DNA of 43,424 bases from DASZHA01 sp035938265 (GTDB lineage: Bacteria; Chloroflexota; Dormibacteria; DASZGP01), in contig DASZHA010000118.1 in the NCBI GenBank assembly GCA_035938265.1, positions 1 through 43,424 on the forward strand, given 5' to 3'. This document shows positions 1 to 8,992 of this stretch, piece after piece. Numbering within the stretch: the stretch's first letter is position 1; each line of letters opens with the position of its first letter. Under the pieces are notes generated by a model, which had not been told where the DNA came from, did no database searches, and saw only the letters and a program-made list of their open reading frames with translations. The position numbers and the translations under genes are program-made.

Positions 1-198
1 GATCAGCGCGGGGACGACCTGCCCATACCCGAGGCGCCCTACGGTTTCAAGACCCTGATCCACGCCCAGTGGGCCGGCGACCTCAAATCGCTCCGGGACC
101 ACGGCCGGCGGGTGGCGATGGTGGACCTGGGGGTGGACCGCGAGGCGGCCCTGCGCCAGCTGTTGGAGGTGGCAAAACAGGCGGTGTCCGCCGGCTGA
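1..198 (+). CDS. pgi: Glucose-6-phosphate isomerase, C-terminal end (possibly a transaldolase-isomerase fusion), partial
   Basis: An open frame enters from the left edge and stops at the TGA at 196-198, giving 65 residues. The piece contains PYGFKTLIHAQWAGDLKSL followed by a GRRV segment, which resembles the C-terminus of phosphoglucose isomerases, especially the bifunctional transaldolase/isomerase form. The enzyme interconverts glucose-6-phosphate and fructose-6-phosphate, which fits its place immediately before gnd and zwf. Most of the gene lies outside the window, so I cannot tell whether a transaldolase domain is present. The 118 bases to gnd hold no other gene. Confidence 0.7.
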   Translation, partial: DQRGDDLPIPEAPYGFKTLIHAQWAGDLKSLRDHGRRVAMVDLGVDREAALRQLLEVAKQAVSAG

Positions 199-316
199 GA
201 TCAGAGCCAGCGCGCTCGACACGACACACGTGGCGCTGTTACTGTCGGACTTCTCGCCTGCGGTCGGCCCGCACAGGCGGCCAAGAGTCATCGGGGCTTT
301 GGATGATGAGGTAGCG

Positions 317-1273
<957 letters not shown>

Positions 1274-1300
1274 CAGCCGGCCGATGACGATCTCGGGCTG

Positions 1301-2833
1301 ATGCCCACGCGTAAGAAGGACGCCGTCGTCAACCCCCTGCGGGAGGGGCTACGGCAGGAGCGCCTGGCCGCCCCCACGGTCATGGTGATCTTCGGCGCCT
1401 CCGGCGACCTGACCCGCAAGAAGCTGATGCCGGCGCTCTACAACCTGGCGCTCGAGGGACTGCTGCCGGCTGAGTTTGCCGTCGTCGGCATGGCGCGAAG
1501 GCCGCTGACCAACCCGCAGTTCCGCGACCAGATGCGGGAGGCCGTCGACCAGTACTCGCGCACGGGCAGGGTCAACGACGACGTATGGAAGGGCTTCGCC
1601 GAGCGCATCAGCTACGTCAGCGGCAACTTCGACCAGCCATCCAGCTTCAATGCCCTGAAGAAGGAGATCGAGCGCGTTGAGCGGGAGCACGAGACCGCCG
1701 GGAACCGCCTCTTCTACTGTGCCACCCCGCCCGAGTTCTTCATCCCGATCATCAAGAACCTGGGCCGCAGCGGGATGGTCACGCGCGGCCGCGAGACCCA
1801 CCGGATCGTCATCGAAAAGCCGTTCGGACGAGACCTGCAATCGGCCGAGGCGCTCAACCAGGAGGTCCTCAAGGTCTTCCGCGAGCGCGCCGTCTTCCGC
1901 ATCGACCACTACCTGGGCAAGGAGACGGTCCAGAACCTCTTGGTCTTCCGCTTTGCCAACGCCATCTTCGAGCCGCTCTGGAGCAACCGCTACGTCGACC
2001 ATGTGCAGATCACGGTGGCCGAGGACCTGGGCCTCGAGGGCCGGGCCAGCTACTACGACCAGTCGGGGGCGCTTCGCGACATCGTCCAGAACCACATGCT
2101 CCAGCTGGTGGCGCTGACGGCGATGGAGCCGCCCATCTCCTTCCAGGCGGACTCCGTGCGCGACGAGAAGGTCAAGGTGCTTCGGTCGATCCGGGCGATC
2201 CGCGAGGACGAGGTGCCGCGACTGGCGGTGCGTGGCCAGTACGGCCGGGGCAGCATTGGCGGCGAGCCGGTGCCCGCCTACCGCGAGGAGCTGGGCCACG
2301 ATTCCACCACCGAGACGTTCGTGGCGTTGCGGCTGGACGTCGAGAACTGGCGCTGGGCGGGCACGCCGTTCTACATCCGCGCCGGCAAGCGCCTTCCCCG
2401 GCGCGTCACCGAGATCGCGGTTCAGTTCAAGAACCCACCCCACCAGGCATTCCAGAATGTCGCCGACTCGCTGGAGCCCAACCTCCTGGTGATCCGGATC
2501 CAGCCCGACGAGGGCACGACCCTGAAGTTCACCGCTAAGGTTCCGGCGCCGGGGATGCGGCTGCGCGCGGTCAACATGGACTTCCTCTACGGCGCGTCCT
2601 TCATGGCCCAGTCCCCGGAGGCCTACGAGCGGCTGCTGCTGGACGTGATGCGGGGCGACCAGACGCTCTTCACCCGGCGCGACGAGGTGGAGACCGCCTG
2701 GTCGCTTCTAACCGGCGTGATCAAGGCCTGGCAGGGTGTGCCAGACATCCCCATCTATCCCGCCGGCACCTGGGGACCGGAGCAGGCCGACGAATTGATG
2801 GCACGGGACGGACGGCGTTGGCGCCACCCGTAG
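1301..2833 (+). CDS. zwf: Glucose-6-phosphate 1-dehydrogenase
   Basis: Oxidises glucose-6-phosphate to 6-phosphogluconolactone with NADP, the entry step of the pentose phosphate pathway. The 510-aa length is normal. The nucleotide-binding motif GASGDLTRKK is at about residues 32-41. The active-site motif RIDHYLGKE is at 200-208, with the catalytic His within the following conserved stretch that ends QNHMLQL. The C-terminus is complete, with no frameshift. Its last 16 bases overlap the proposed start of opcA, as expected for a coupled zwf-opcA unit. It sits between gnd and opcA, with pgl after opcA, so all enzymes of the oxidative branch are grouped. Confidence 0.97.
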   Translation: MPTRKKDAVVNPLREGLRQERLAAPTVMVIFGASGDLTRKKLMPALYNLALEGLLPAEFAVVGMARRPLTNPQFRDQMREAVDQYSRTGRVNDDVWKGFAERISYVSGNFDQPSSFNALKKEIERVEREHETAGNRLFYCATPPEFFIPIIKNLGRSGMVTRGRETHRIVIEKPFGRDLQSAEALNQEVLKVFRERAVFRIDHYLGKETVQNLLVFRFANAIFEPLWSNRYVDHVQITVAEDLGLEGRASYYDQSGALRDIVQNHMLQLVALTAMEPPISFQADSVRDEKVKVLRSIRAIREDEVPRLAVRGQYGRGSIGGEPVPAYREELGHDSTTETFVALRLDVENWRWAGTPFYIRAGKRLPRRVTEIAVQFKNPPHQAFQNVADSLEPNLLVIRIQPDEGTTLKFTAKVPAPGMRLRAVNMDFLYGASFMAQSPEAYERLLLDVMRGDQTLFTRRDEVETAWSLLTGVIKAWQGVPDIPIYPAGTWGPEQADELMARDGRRWRHP

Positions 2834-3999
2834 CCCCACAGCTCCACACCCTTGCCGACACGGACACCGTCCGCTGGGAGGGCAAGGGCGTCAAGGCGAC
2901 CCAGGTGGGCGCCAGGCTGCTTGGCTTGCGCCAGGAGGCCTCCGATGTCGAGGGCTTCCCGCTGGCCCGCGCCAGCGTCATGAACCTGCTGGTCTTCGTA
3001 GCCGACGCCAGTCGAGAGCCGCTGGCGACCCACGCCCTCGACGAGCTGGCCCTACGGCATCCGGCCCGCGGCATCATCATCGAGCCCATCCCCGGCCAGC
3101 GCTTCGGCCTCGACGCCGAGGTGGCCGTTCACCGCCACCCGCTGGCGTCACACGGCCTCGTCTACGAGCGCGCCGTCCTCCGAGTCCACGGCGCGGATCC
3201 CGAGGGCATGGACACCCTTGTGATCCCGCTCCTCATACCCCACCTGCAGTCCTTTCTCTGGTGGCTGGGTGACCCGAGCATCGTCAACCCTGGCCTTCGG
3301 AGCCTGGGCAGGATCTGCGACCGGCTGATCATCGACTCCAAGCTGGGCCCCGCCGACCGCCTCGTCGATGTCGCCCTGGAGCTGGGTTCGACGGCGGCGC
3401 TGGGGGCCCGCGCCGATCTTCCGTCGTTTGGCCGGCTGGTCATCGGAGACACCAACTGGATGCGGCTCGACGGCTTCCGTCAGACGCTGGCGGCGATCTT
3501 CGATGAGGGCCACCGGGCTGAGTACCTCGCCGGGCTTCGGAGCTTCGAGGTGGTCGGGGCCCGTGGCTTGCGGCATCCTGCGACCGCCGCCGAGCTGCTG
3601 ATGTTGGGTTGGGTCAGCTCCAGGATCGGCTGCTCGTCGCCGGCCTGGGTCGACGGCGGGGTCAGCATGCGCCACGATGCCGCCGGCCACCGGATCCATT
3701 TCAGCTTCAGCGCCGGGGGCGCCGCCGGCCGGGGGGCGGTCCTGCCCCCGATACACGCCATCCGGCTCGAGGCCGAGGTGGGCCGGCGCAAGCTCCAGCT
3801 CGAGCTAACCGCCCACAAGGGCGGCGGGCTCCTGCATTGCGAGGAGACCGGGGTCGCCACCGTCCACCGGAGCGTGCCCCTCTCGCACCCCAACGAGACC
3901 GAGGCGGTGAGTCGTGAGCTGGCGCGGCTGGGCCGCGACCGCGTCTACGAGGACTCGGTCCAGGCGGCCGCCCTAATCTACGGCGCCCTCACCTCATAG
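2818..3999 (+). CDS. opcA: Glucose-6-phosphate dehydrogenase assembly protein OpcA
   Basis: OpcA-family protein of 393 aa, known from cyanobacteria and actinobacteria as a factor needed for assembly or redox activation of glucose-6-phosphate dehydrogenase. The family signal is the N-terminal half, with segments MNLLVFVADASRE, HPARGIIIEP, then PLLIPHLQSFLWWLGDPS. A central LPSFGRLVIGDTNWMRLDGFR segment aligns with the family core. No ATG is available: the best start is the TTG at 2818, which overlaps the zwf end by 16 bases and implies translational coupling. Its place directly after zwf is the usual one. I see no catalytic motif, consistent with a chaperone or regulatory role. Confidence 0.9.
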   Translation: MAPPVAPQLHTLADTDTVRWEGKGVKATQVGARLLGLRQEASDVEGFPLARASVMNLLVFVADASREPLATHALDELALRHPARGIIIEPIPGQRFGLDAEVAVHRHPLASHGLVYERAVLRVHGADPEGMDTLVIPLLIPHLQSFLWWLGDPSIVNPGLRSLGRICDRLIIDSKLGPADRLVDVALELGSTAALGARADLPSFGRLVIGDTNWMRLDGFRQTLAAIFDEGHRAEYLAGLRSFEVVGARGLRHPATAAELLMLGWVSSRIGCSSPAWVDGGVSMRHDAAGHRIHFSFSAGGAAGRGAVLPPIHAIRLEAEVGRRKLQLELTAHKGGGLLHCEETGVATVHRSVPLSHPNETEAVSRELARLGRDRVYEDSVQAAALIYGALTS

Positions 4000-4008
4000 A
4001 CCGCGGCC

Positions 4009-4716
4009 ATGCTCGTCAAGCTGCGCGATGCTGAGGCGGTGGCCAGGGCGGCGGCCAGCGCCGTCACCGAGACCGCGTTCAAGGCGATCCACGAGCATGG
4101 CGGCTGCGCCCTTGTCCTGGCCGGCGGCAACACGCCCCGCCGCGCCTACCAGATCCTGGCCGGCGAGTTGCGCGACGAGGTCGACTGGCGGCGAGTCAGC
4201 TTCTACTTCGGCGACGAGCGTTGCGTCCCGCCCGACGACCCGCGCAGCAACTACCGCATGGCCAAGGAGACGCTGTTCGATCCCCTCAAGCTCGGCCAGG
4301 GCAACGTCTTCCGCATCGCCGGAGAGCTGTCACCGGAGGCGGGCGCTGCCGACTACGACGCCCAGCTGCGTCACCTCAAAGGTGAACGCTCGCCGATGTT
4401 CGACCTGGTCCTGCTGGGCATGGGCGCCGAGGGCCACACCGCGTCGCTCTTTCCCGGCAGCCCGGCGCTGCAGGAGCGCGCGCGCCAGGCGGCGGCCGTA
4501 AAAGTCCCGGCGGAGCCGCCTGACCGGGTAACGCTGACACCCCCGGCATTGTCGGAGAGCCACCAGATCCTGTTCGTGGTGACCGGCGCCGAGAAGGCGG
4601 ACGCGCTGGCGCGGGTCTTCTCCGACGGGAGCGACCTACCGGCGGCGCAAGTGGCAGCGCTGGCCCCGTCCCGGTTCCTGGCGGACGAGGCCGCTGCCTC
4701 GGAGGTACCCGCTTAG
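4009..4716 (+). CDS. pgl: 6-phosphogluconolactonase
   Basis: Hydrolyses 6-phosphogluconolactone to 6-phosphogluconate, linking Zwf and Gnd. The 235-aa protein is of the DevB/NagB-like type. It shows LAGGNTPRRAYQIL near residues 37-50, the family motif FYFGDERCVPPDDPRSNYRM around residues 65-84, and LLGMGAEGHTASLFPGSPAL around 134-153. It starts 9 bases after the opcA stop and closes the pentose phosphate cluster. Its TAG stop overlaps the TAA of the convergent gene by three bases, so the two transcripts must terminate inside each other. Confidence 0.95.
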   Translation: MLVKLRDAEAVARAAASAVTETAFKAIHEHGGCALVLAGGNTPRRAYQILAGELRDEVDWRRVSFYFGDERCVPPDDPRSNYRMAKETLFDPLKLGQGNVFRIAGELSPEAGAADYDAQLRHLKGERSPMFDLVLLGMGAEGHTASLFPGSPALQERARQAAAVKVPAEPPDRVTLTPPALSESHQILFVVTGAEKADALARVFSDGSDLPAAQVAALAPSRFLADEAAASEVPA

Positions 4717-5066
4717 CGCTTGGCGGGGGTTGCGGCCAGCTCGGTGAAGGGTGCCACCCACTTCTTCTGGGCGGGACCGTGCTTCTTGAGCCAGGCGTCG
4801 GCGTCGTCAATCAGCATGTCCAGCACCTTGTCCCGATCCAGGCCGGTGGCCTCGACCAGCGCGGCGCGCTCGTTGAGGAAGTTGCGGCCGGTGACACGCA
4901 CCATCCGTAGAAGGTGCTGCAGCCGCTCTGGCATCTGGCGCTCGCCCAGGGGCGGCGACTCCTCGACGAAGCGGGTGTACTGGGCCAGGAGGTCGGTCAT
5001 AAGACCGGAATGACGGTTCTGGAATTCGACGCGTAGTTGATCGAGTGGCGGCGTTCGTTGCGGCAT
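4713..5066 (-). CDS. Hypothetical 117-aa helical protein
   Basis: I do not recognise this protein. It is predicted to be cytoplasmic, with charged, amphipathic helices, no membrane segment, no signal peptide and no cysteine. A stretch around residues 25-60 (LAQYTRFVEESPPLGERQMP) is followed by a second charged helical region ending in DADAWLKKHG. Coding potential is supported by codon usage like its neighbours, a clean ATG at 5066 and a good leaderless-type promoter (TAACTT six bases upstream). It converges with pgl and overlaps its stop. The next minus-strand gene, VIT1-like, is 119 bases upstream, so it is probably its own unit. Confidence 0.7.
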   Translation of the reverse strand: MPQRTPPLDQLRVEFQNRHSGLMTDLLAQYTRFVEESPPLGERQMPERLQHLLRMVRVTGRNFLNERAALVEATGLDRDKVLDMLIDDADAWLKKHGPAQKKWVAPFTELAATPAKR

Positions 5067-5072
5067 CCTATT

Positions 5073-5078
5073 AAGTTA
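5073..5078 (-). promoter_or_regulatory. Probable -10 element (TAACTT) of the 117-aa gene
   Basis: On the minus strand TAACTT lies exactly six bases before the ATG at 5066. That spacing puts the transcription start at or next to the start codon, predicting a leaderless mRNA. I found no clear -35 box. A GGGAGAGG stretch further upstream is too far away to be a ribosome binding site. Confidence 0.45.
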
Positions 5079-5185
5079 CCTCTCCCTACCTGGGTAAAAG
5101 CTGCGGGAGTTTATCACAGCGTTCAGGTGAATACGACGGTGATCGTCACACCAACTACGACGCCCGGCGCCAGGGTTTCATTGCT

Positions 5186-6007
5186 CTAAGGGACGGCCGA
5201 GGCGCCCAGCAGGTAGGGCAGGAAAGACCCCAGGATGTAGCCGGTGATCGCGGCCAGCAGCCCGATGCCCACGATCTCCAGCGCGCCCCGGATGATGCTG
5301 GCGTGGGCCACCCGGGCCTTCCCCGCGCCCATGGCCAGGAGCACGACGATGGTGGCGCTGACGCTGAGCACCAGCGCCGGACTGATGTCGAGAGTCGCGA
5401 CCTTGATGACGTGCTCGGTGCCGACGACGAACCAGGGCGCCAGCGGCACGATCGCCCCCACCAGGAAGGCCAGGGCCATCACCAGCGCTTCTCTGCGCGG
5501 CTGGCTGCTGTCGAGGGAGAGGCCGAGCTCCTTCTCGGTCATGGCCTTGAGCATCGCCTCAGGGCGTTCGGCGATTTTCTCGGCCACCAGCCGGGCGTCT
5601 CGCTCGGGTAGGCCCTCGCTCTGGAAGAGATGGACCAGCTCCTCCAGCTCGCGCTCGGGATGGAACTCGAGCTCGGCTCGCTCGCGGGCCACCTCGGCCT
5701 CGGCCACCTCGAACTGGGACTTGCTGGAGATATAGGCTCCCGCGCCCATCGCGATCATGCCCGCCAGCGATCCCGCCATGCCCGCCACCAGGATGGTGTA
5801 GCGGTTGGTGGTCGCGCTGCCGACGCCACTGACCAGCCCCAGCGTGGTCAGCAGTCCGTCCTGGGTGCCGAAGATGATCTCCCGGACGCGGCTGCGCGCG
5901 GCGACCCGGGCCCGGGTGACATCGATGTGGGCAGCCGCCTCGATCGATTTATCGCCCCCCGCGGCTTGTCGAGCCGCGGACCCCTCATCCGGCTCGATGG
6001 CGTTCAT
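5186..6007 (-). CDS. VIT1/CCC1 family iron/manganese transporter
   Basis: Integral membrane protein of 273 aa, related to vacuolar iron transporters VIT1/CCC1, which move Fe2+ or Mn2+ across membranes. The family hallmark FGTQDGLLTTLGLVSG is in the first membrane segment (about residues 42-57), followed by a second segment with MIAMGAGAYISSKSQFE. A charged cytosolic helical insert (AEAEVARERAELEF and onward) comes next, then three C-terminal membrane segments. I chose ATG 6007: the open frame extends to 6277, but the extension lies inside the DUF3105 gene and is not membrane-like. It starts 5 bases after the DUF3105 stop, so the two are co-transcribed. Substrate and direction are inferred from the family. 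Confidence 0.88.
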   Translation of the reverse strand: MNAIEPDEGSAARQAAGGDKSIEAAAHIDVTRARVAARSRVREIIFGTQDGLLTTLGLVSGVGSATTNRYTILVAGMAGSLAGMIAMGAGAYISSKSQFEVAEAEVARERAELEFHPERELEELVHLFQSEGLPERDARLVAEKIAERPEAMLKAMTEKELGLSLDSSQPRREALVMALAFLVGAIVPLAPWFVVGTEHVIKVATLDISPALVLSVSATIVVLLAMGAGKARVAHASIIRGALEIVGIGLLAAITGYILGSFLPYLLGASAVP

Positions 6008-6012
6008 ACGCC

Positions 6013-6687
6013 TTAAGGTAGGTCTTCCCGGCCGTGGTCGCCGTACTGGGTGTAGAAGGCTTGAATCGTGGCCAGGTCGATGGAGCTGATGTCCTGCTCC
6101 TTGTCCCACGCCAGCAGCGCCACCTTCGGCGACATGTTCGGGTAGGGAGTGGACAGGAACTTCACCTCCTGGATCTGCTGGGCACCCTGGGGGTTTACCG
6201 GCTCCAGCTTGGGTGGCAGCTTGGAGAATACGTCCTGGGCCTGCTTGTACATGTCGTCGCACTCCGTACCCGAGCACTTGTAGACCATCACCACGCCACC
6301 GTGCTCCAGGTTGTGCACGAAGGACTCCGGCTGGACCGCGCTGTTGTACGTGTTCCAGGGCAGGGGGCCAAGGCTCGACGAGTAGTGGTCACCCGAGGAC
6401 GGCGGCAGGTGCTTGTAGGCGACCTTGGTGCCGTCGGGGACGTGGTTGTGGCCCTCGTCGGCGACGTCGTAGGCGGCGCCTGCCTGGGTGCTGCTGCTGT
6501 TGTTGCCGGTGAGGAACGACGGGGGATTGTTGAGGAAGTAGAGAGCGCCACTGCCGCCGACGATCAGGACCACGAAGACGGCTATCACGATATTCCGGGT
6601 CCTGGCCTCCCGCTGCGCCTGGGCCTTGATCTGCGCGGCACGGGCATCCAGGCGCACCTGCTTGGCTTGGTTCTTGCGGCTGGCCAC
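6013..6687 (-). CDS. DUF3105 membrane-anchored protein
   Basis: 224-aa protein with a basic N-terminus, one membrane segment at about residues 33-52 (IVIAVFVVLIVGGSGALYFL) and an extracytoplasmic DUF3105 domain. Conserved histidine-rich motifs are HLPPSSGDHYSS near residue 93 and NLEHGGVVMVY near residue 125, plus a CSGTECDD cysteine pair just after. The function of DUF3105 is not established; the histidines and cysteines suggest metal binding or a thiol-related role (inference). It starts at GTG 6687 with TAGGAT six bases upstream. Five bases separate it from the VIT1-like transporter gene, so a link with metal handling is plausible. Confidence 0.85.
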   Translation of the reverse strand: MASRKNQAKQVRLDARAAQIKAQAQREARTRNIVIAVFVVLIVGGSGALYFLNNPPSFLTGNNSSSTQAGAAYDVADEGHNHVPDGTKVAYKHLPPSSGDHYSSSLGPLPWNTYNSAVQPESFVHNLEHGGVVMVYKCSGTECDDMYKQAQDVFSKLPPKLEPVNPQGAQQIQEVKFLSTPYPNMSPKVALLAWDKEQDISSIDLATIQAFYTQYGDHGREDLP

Positions 6688-6693
6688 GGCGAA

Positions 6694-6699
6694 ATCCTA
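6694..6699 (-). promoter_or_regulatory. Probable -10 element (TAGGAT) of the DUF3105-VIT1 unit
   Basis: TAGGAT on the minus strand is followed by exactly six bases and then the GTG start at 6687, the same spacing as at other unit-first genes here. It predicts a leaderless transcript. AGGA within it could also act as a ribosome binding site for a longer transcript. No convincing -35 was found. Confidence 0.45.
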
Positions 6700-6826
6700 A
6701 TGGCTCCTTCTTAACCGCACCTTGGAACTTAGCCACCAGGGCCGCAGTAGTATGGGCTCACCAGTACAGCACGTTGGTTGCGCTCTGATGGCGCGTGTCG
6801 GCGGGCACTTTCGGGAGGATCAGCCC

Positions 6827-8353
6827 TTGGCTACCGCAGTCTCCGAGCAGGTCAAGACCTATCAGCTCTATATCGATGGTGAGTGGCGAGACGCCTCCAG
6901 TGGCGAGACCTTCCCCAGCATCAACCCGTCGAATGAGGAGGTCATCGCCAACATTCCCAAGGGCACCCGCGAGGACGCCCAGGCCGCGATCGCGGCGGCG
7001 CGGCGCAGTTTCGACAAGGGCGAGTGGGCCAGCAAGTCGTTCAAGCAGCGCAGCGACATCCTTCTCCAGGCGTTCAAGCACCTCGCCGAGGTCGCCGTCG
7101 AGCGCGACTGGGCGGGCATCGAGTCGGCCGACGCCGGCGTGACCCTGCGGCTGGCGAACCTGGCCCACGTCCCCACCGGGTTGGAGCACTTCCGCTCACT
7201 GGTGGCTCAGGGCGGCGAGATCAAGGAATACGAGCCCCTGCCGTGGGTCGATATGCCGGCGGTCTCGTGGAACTTCATCAACCGCGAGCCCCAGGGCGTC
7301 TGCGGCCAGATCATCCCCTGGAACTTCCCCTTCATGATGGCCTGCTGGAAGCTGGCCCCGGCGCTGGTCACCGGCAACTCGGTGGTCCTCAAGCCGGCGT
7401 CCAACACCACCCTCACCGCGCTCGAGCTGATCAGGGCGCTGGACGAGACCGGGCTGTTCCCCAAGGGCGTGATCAACCTGGTCACCGGGCCAGGCGCGGC
7501 CGTCGGTGAGGAGATCGCCGCCAACCCCGAGGTCGACAAGGTCGCCTTCACCGGCAGCACCGAAGTCGGACGCCGCATCATGCAGCTGGCCAGTGGCACC
7601 GTCAAGAAGGTGACCCTGGAGCTCGGCGGCAAGTCGGCCAACATCCTGCTGCCGGACGCCGACCTCGACCTCGCCATTGACGGATCCCTGATCGCGACCT
7701 TCTGGCACCAGGGCCAGATCTGCGAGTCCGGCACCCGGCTCCTGGTCCACGAAAGCAAGCACGACGAGGTGCTGGAGCGCTTGATCGCGCGCACCAAGGA
7801 GATCGTCGTCGGTCCCGCCGACGACCTCGAGTCGGGCATGGGCCCCTTGGTCTCCGAGGCGCAGCTGGCAACGGTGACGAAGTACGTCGAGATCGGCCAG
7901 CAGGAGGGCGCCAAGCTGGTCCTCGGCGGCAAGCAGCCGGAGGGGCTGGACAAGGGCTACTTCTTCGAGCCCACCATCTTCGACGGTGTCAGCAACGACA
8001 TGCGCATCGCCCAGGAGGAGATCTTCGGTCCCGTCCTGTCGGTGATCACCTACAAGGACACCGGCGAGGCCATCAAGATCGCCAACGACTCCATCTACGG
8101 CCTAGCCGGTGGCGTGTGGTCGCGGGACATCCCCGAGGCCATCAACGTCGCCAAGGCGATCCGCACGGGCACGATGTGGATCAACGACTACCACCTCCTC
8201 AACGACGTCTCGCCCTTTGGGGGCTACAAGCAGTCGGGCGTGGGCAAGGAGCTGGGCATGCTCGGCCTGCTGGAGTACACCATTCCCAAGCACATCCACG
8301 TGGCCCAGAGCCAGCGTTCCGACCGCTTCGTCTGGGACACGCTCCTGCCGTAG
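6827..8353 (+). CDS. NAD-dependent aldehyde dehydrogenase
   Basis: Oxidises an aldehyde to the carboxylic acid with NAD(P). The 508-aa product has every catalytic element of the ALDH superfamily: the Rossmann segment IIPWNFPFMMACWKLAPAL, FTGSTEVGRRI, ELGGKSANI with the general base at about Glu265, and GQICESGTR with the nucleophile at about Cys299. The C-terminal PFGGYKQSGVGKELG motif is intact. The best start is the TTG at 6827, with GGGAGGA seven bases upstream; the frame is open back to 6722 but that part looks non-coding. It is followed 4 bases later by DUF779, a common partner of such dehydrogenases. The natural substrate is not visible; acetaldehyde or other short aldehydes are likely by context. 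Confidence 0.93.
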   Translation: MATAVSEQVKTYQLYIDGEWRDASSGETFPSINPSNEEVIANIPKGTREDAQAAIAAARRSFDKGEWASKSFKQRSDILLQAFKHLAEVAVERDWAGIESADAGVTLRLANLAHVPTGLEHFRSLVAQGGEIKEYEPLPWVDMPAVSWNFINREPQGVCGQIIPWNFPFMMACWKLAPALVTGNSVVLKPASNTTLTALELIRALDETGLFPKGVINLVTGPGAAVGEEIAANPEVDKVAFTGSTEVGRRIMQLASGTVKKVTLELGGKSANILLPDADLDLAIDGSLIATFWHQGQICESGTRLLVHESKHDEVLERLIARTKEIVVGPADDLESGMGPLVSEAQLATVTKYVEIGQQEGAKLVLGGKQPEGLDKGYFFEPTIFDGVSNDMRIAQEEIFGPVLSVITYKDTGEAIKIANDSIYGLAGGVWSRDIPEAINVAKAIRTGTMWINDYHLLNDVSPFGGYKQSGVGKELGMLGLLEYTIPKHIHVAQSQRSDRFVWDTLLP

Positions 8354-8357
8354 GCGA

Positions 8358-8666
8358 ATGGCCGACTCCGTCGAGCTCACCGACCGGGCACGCGCCCTCT
8401 TCGATCAGGTCAAGGCCGGCCGGGGACCACTTACGATGGTCCTCGGCTCTGGCTGCTGCGACGGCGGCTCCCCGTTCCTGTTCGAGAACTACCCGCCCCC
8501 GGCCAACCACCGGATGATTGCCGAGATCGATGGCGTGCCGGTCTGGATCGACAACGGGCTCTGGCAGAACATGGAGCTCAAGCTGGTCATCGACGCGGTC
8601 AAGGACCCGGCATCGGACAGTTTCTCCGCCGAGTCGGAGCTGGGGTACCGCCTAGTTCTCGTCTAG
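8358..8666 (+). CDS. DUF779 protein, partner of aldehyde dehydrogenase
   Basis: 102-aa cytoplasmic protein of the DUF779 family, which is frequently encoded next to aldehyde dehydrogenases and whose role is not established. The family signature VLGSGCCDGGSPFLF is at about residues 28-42, with an invariant-looking Cys33-Cys34 pair, and GYRLVLV closes the protein. The ATG at 8358 is four bases after the dehydrogenase stop, so the two are one transcription unit. The paired cysteines could bind a metal or protect the dehydrogenase thiol; this is inference. The 97 bases downstream hold no gene. A weak AGGG/CCCT hairpin just after the stop is not convincing as a terminator. Confidence 0.88.
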   Translation: MADSVELTDRARALFDQVKAGRGPLTMVLGSGCCDGGSPFLFENYPPPANHRMIAEIDGVPVWIDNGLWQNMELKLVIDAVKDPASDSFSAESELGYRLVLV

Positions 8667-8763
8667 TCAGGGCCCGCCCTGCTCTCACAGGCTTACGTAT
8701 CAGTCGCTTGGCGGGGTCTCTGGCGAGTCATCTCTGGTCGCCGAGCGTTCGGCAACGGCATAT

Positions 8764-8964
8764 TCAGGATGGTCGGCCGAAGCCACCCCAGCGCGTCGCG
8801 ACAATGAGCAGTAAGCCACCAAGGGCGAGTGCAATGCCTGCGACGATAGTTCTCGCCGTGGCTATCTTGAAGGCCGGGATCTGAGCGGCGACAAGCCAGA
8901 CACCGGCGAACAAGATCAACAGGAATCCCACCTCGGCGAGGATGACACCCGTTTGACGGCTCAT
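8764..8964 (-). CDS. Small two-helix membrane protein
   Basis: 66-aa hydrophobic protein, not recognised. It has two predicted membrane helices: about residues 7-27 (VILAEVGFLLILFAGVWLVA) and about 37-57, rich in Ala, Gly, Leu and Ile. They are separated by a short loop containing a Lys and an Arg. I chose ATG 8964 (MSRQTGV...) over the longer open frame because the upstream residues are not membrane-like and TACCAT lies six bases before this ATG. It is 28 bases downstream of the zinc-ribbon protein gene on the same strand. Confidence 0.6.
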   Translation of the reverse strand: MSRQTGVILAEVGFLLILFAGVWLVAAQIPAFKIATARTIVAGIALALGGLLLIVATRWGGFGRPS

Positions 8965-8970
8965 GGGCCG

Positions 8971-8976
8971 ATGGTA
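8971..8976 (-). promoter_or_regulatory. Possible -10 element (TACCAT) of the small membrane gene
   Basis: TACCAT, six bases, then ATG 8964 on the minus strand matches the TANNNT-N6 pattern of other leaderless starts in the window. It lies between two same-strand genes 28 bases apart, so read-through from the upstream gene is equally possible. Confidence 0.35.
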
Positions 8977-8992
8977 GCTATTTCGATGGGGG

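Noticed and set aside
5186..6277. Long form of the VIT1-like protein starting at 6277
   Set aside because: The extra 90 residues lie inside the DUF3105 gene in another frame and have no membrane or family character.
8667..8690. AGGG-CCCG-CCCT hairpin after DUF779 as a terminator
   Set aside because: The stem is only four base pairs and no T-run follows.
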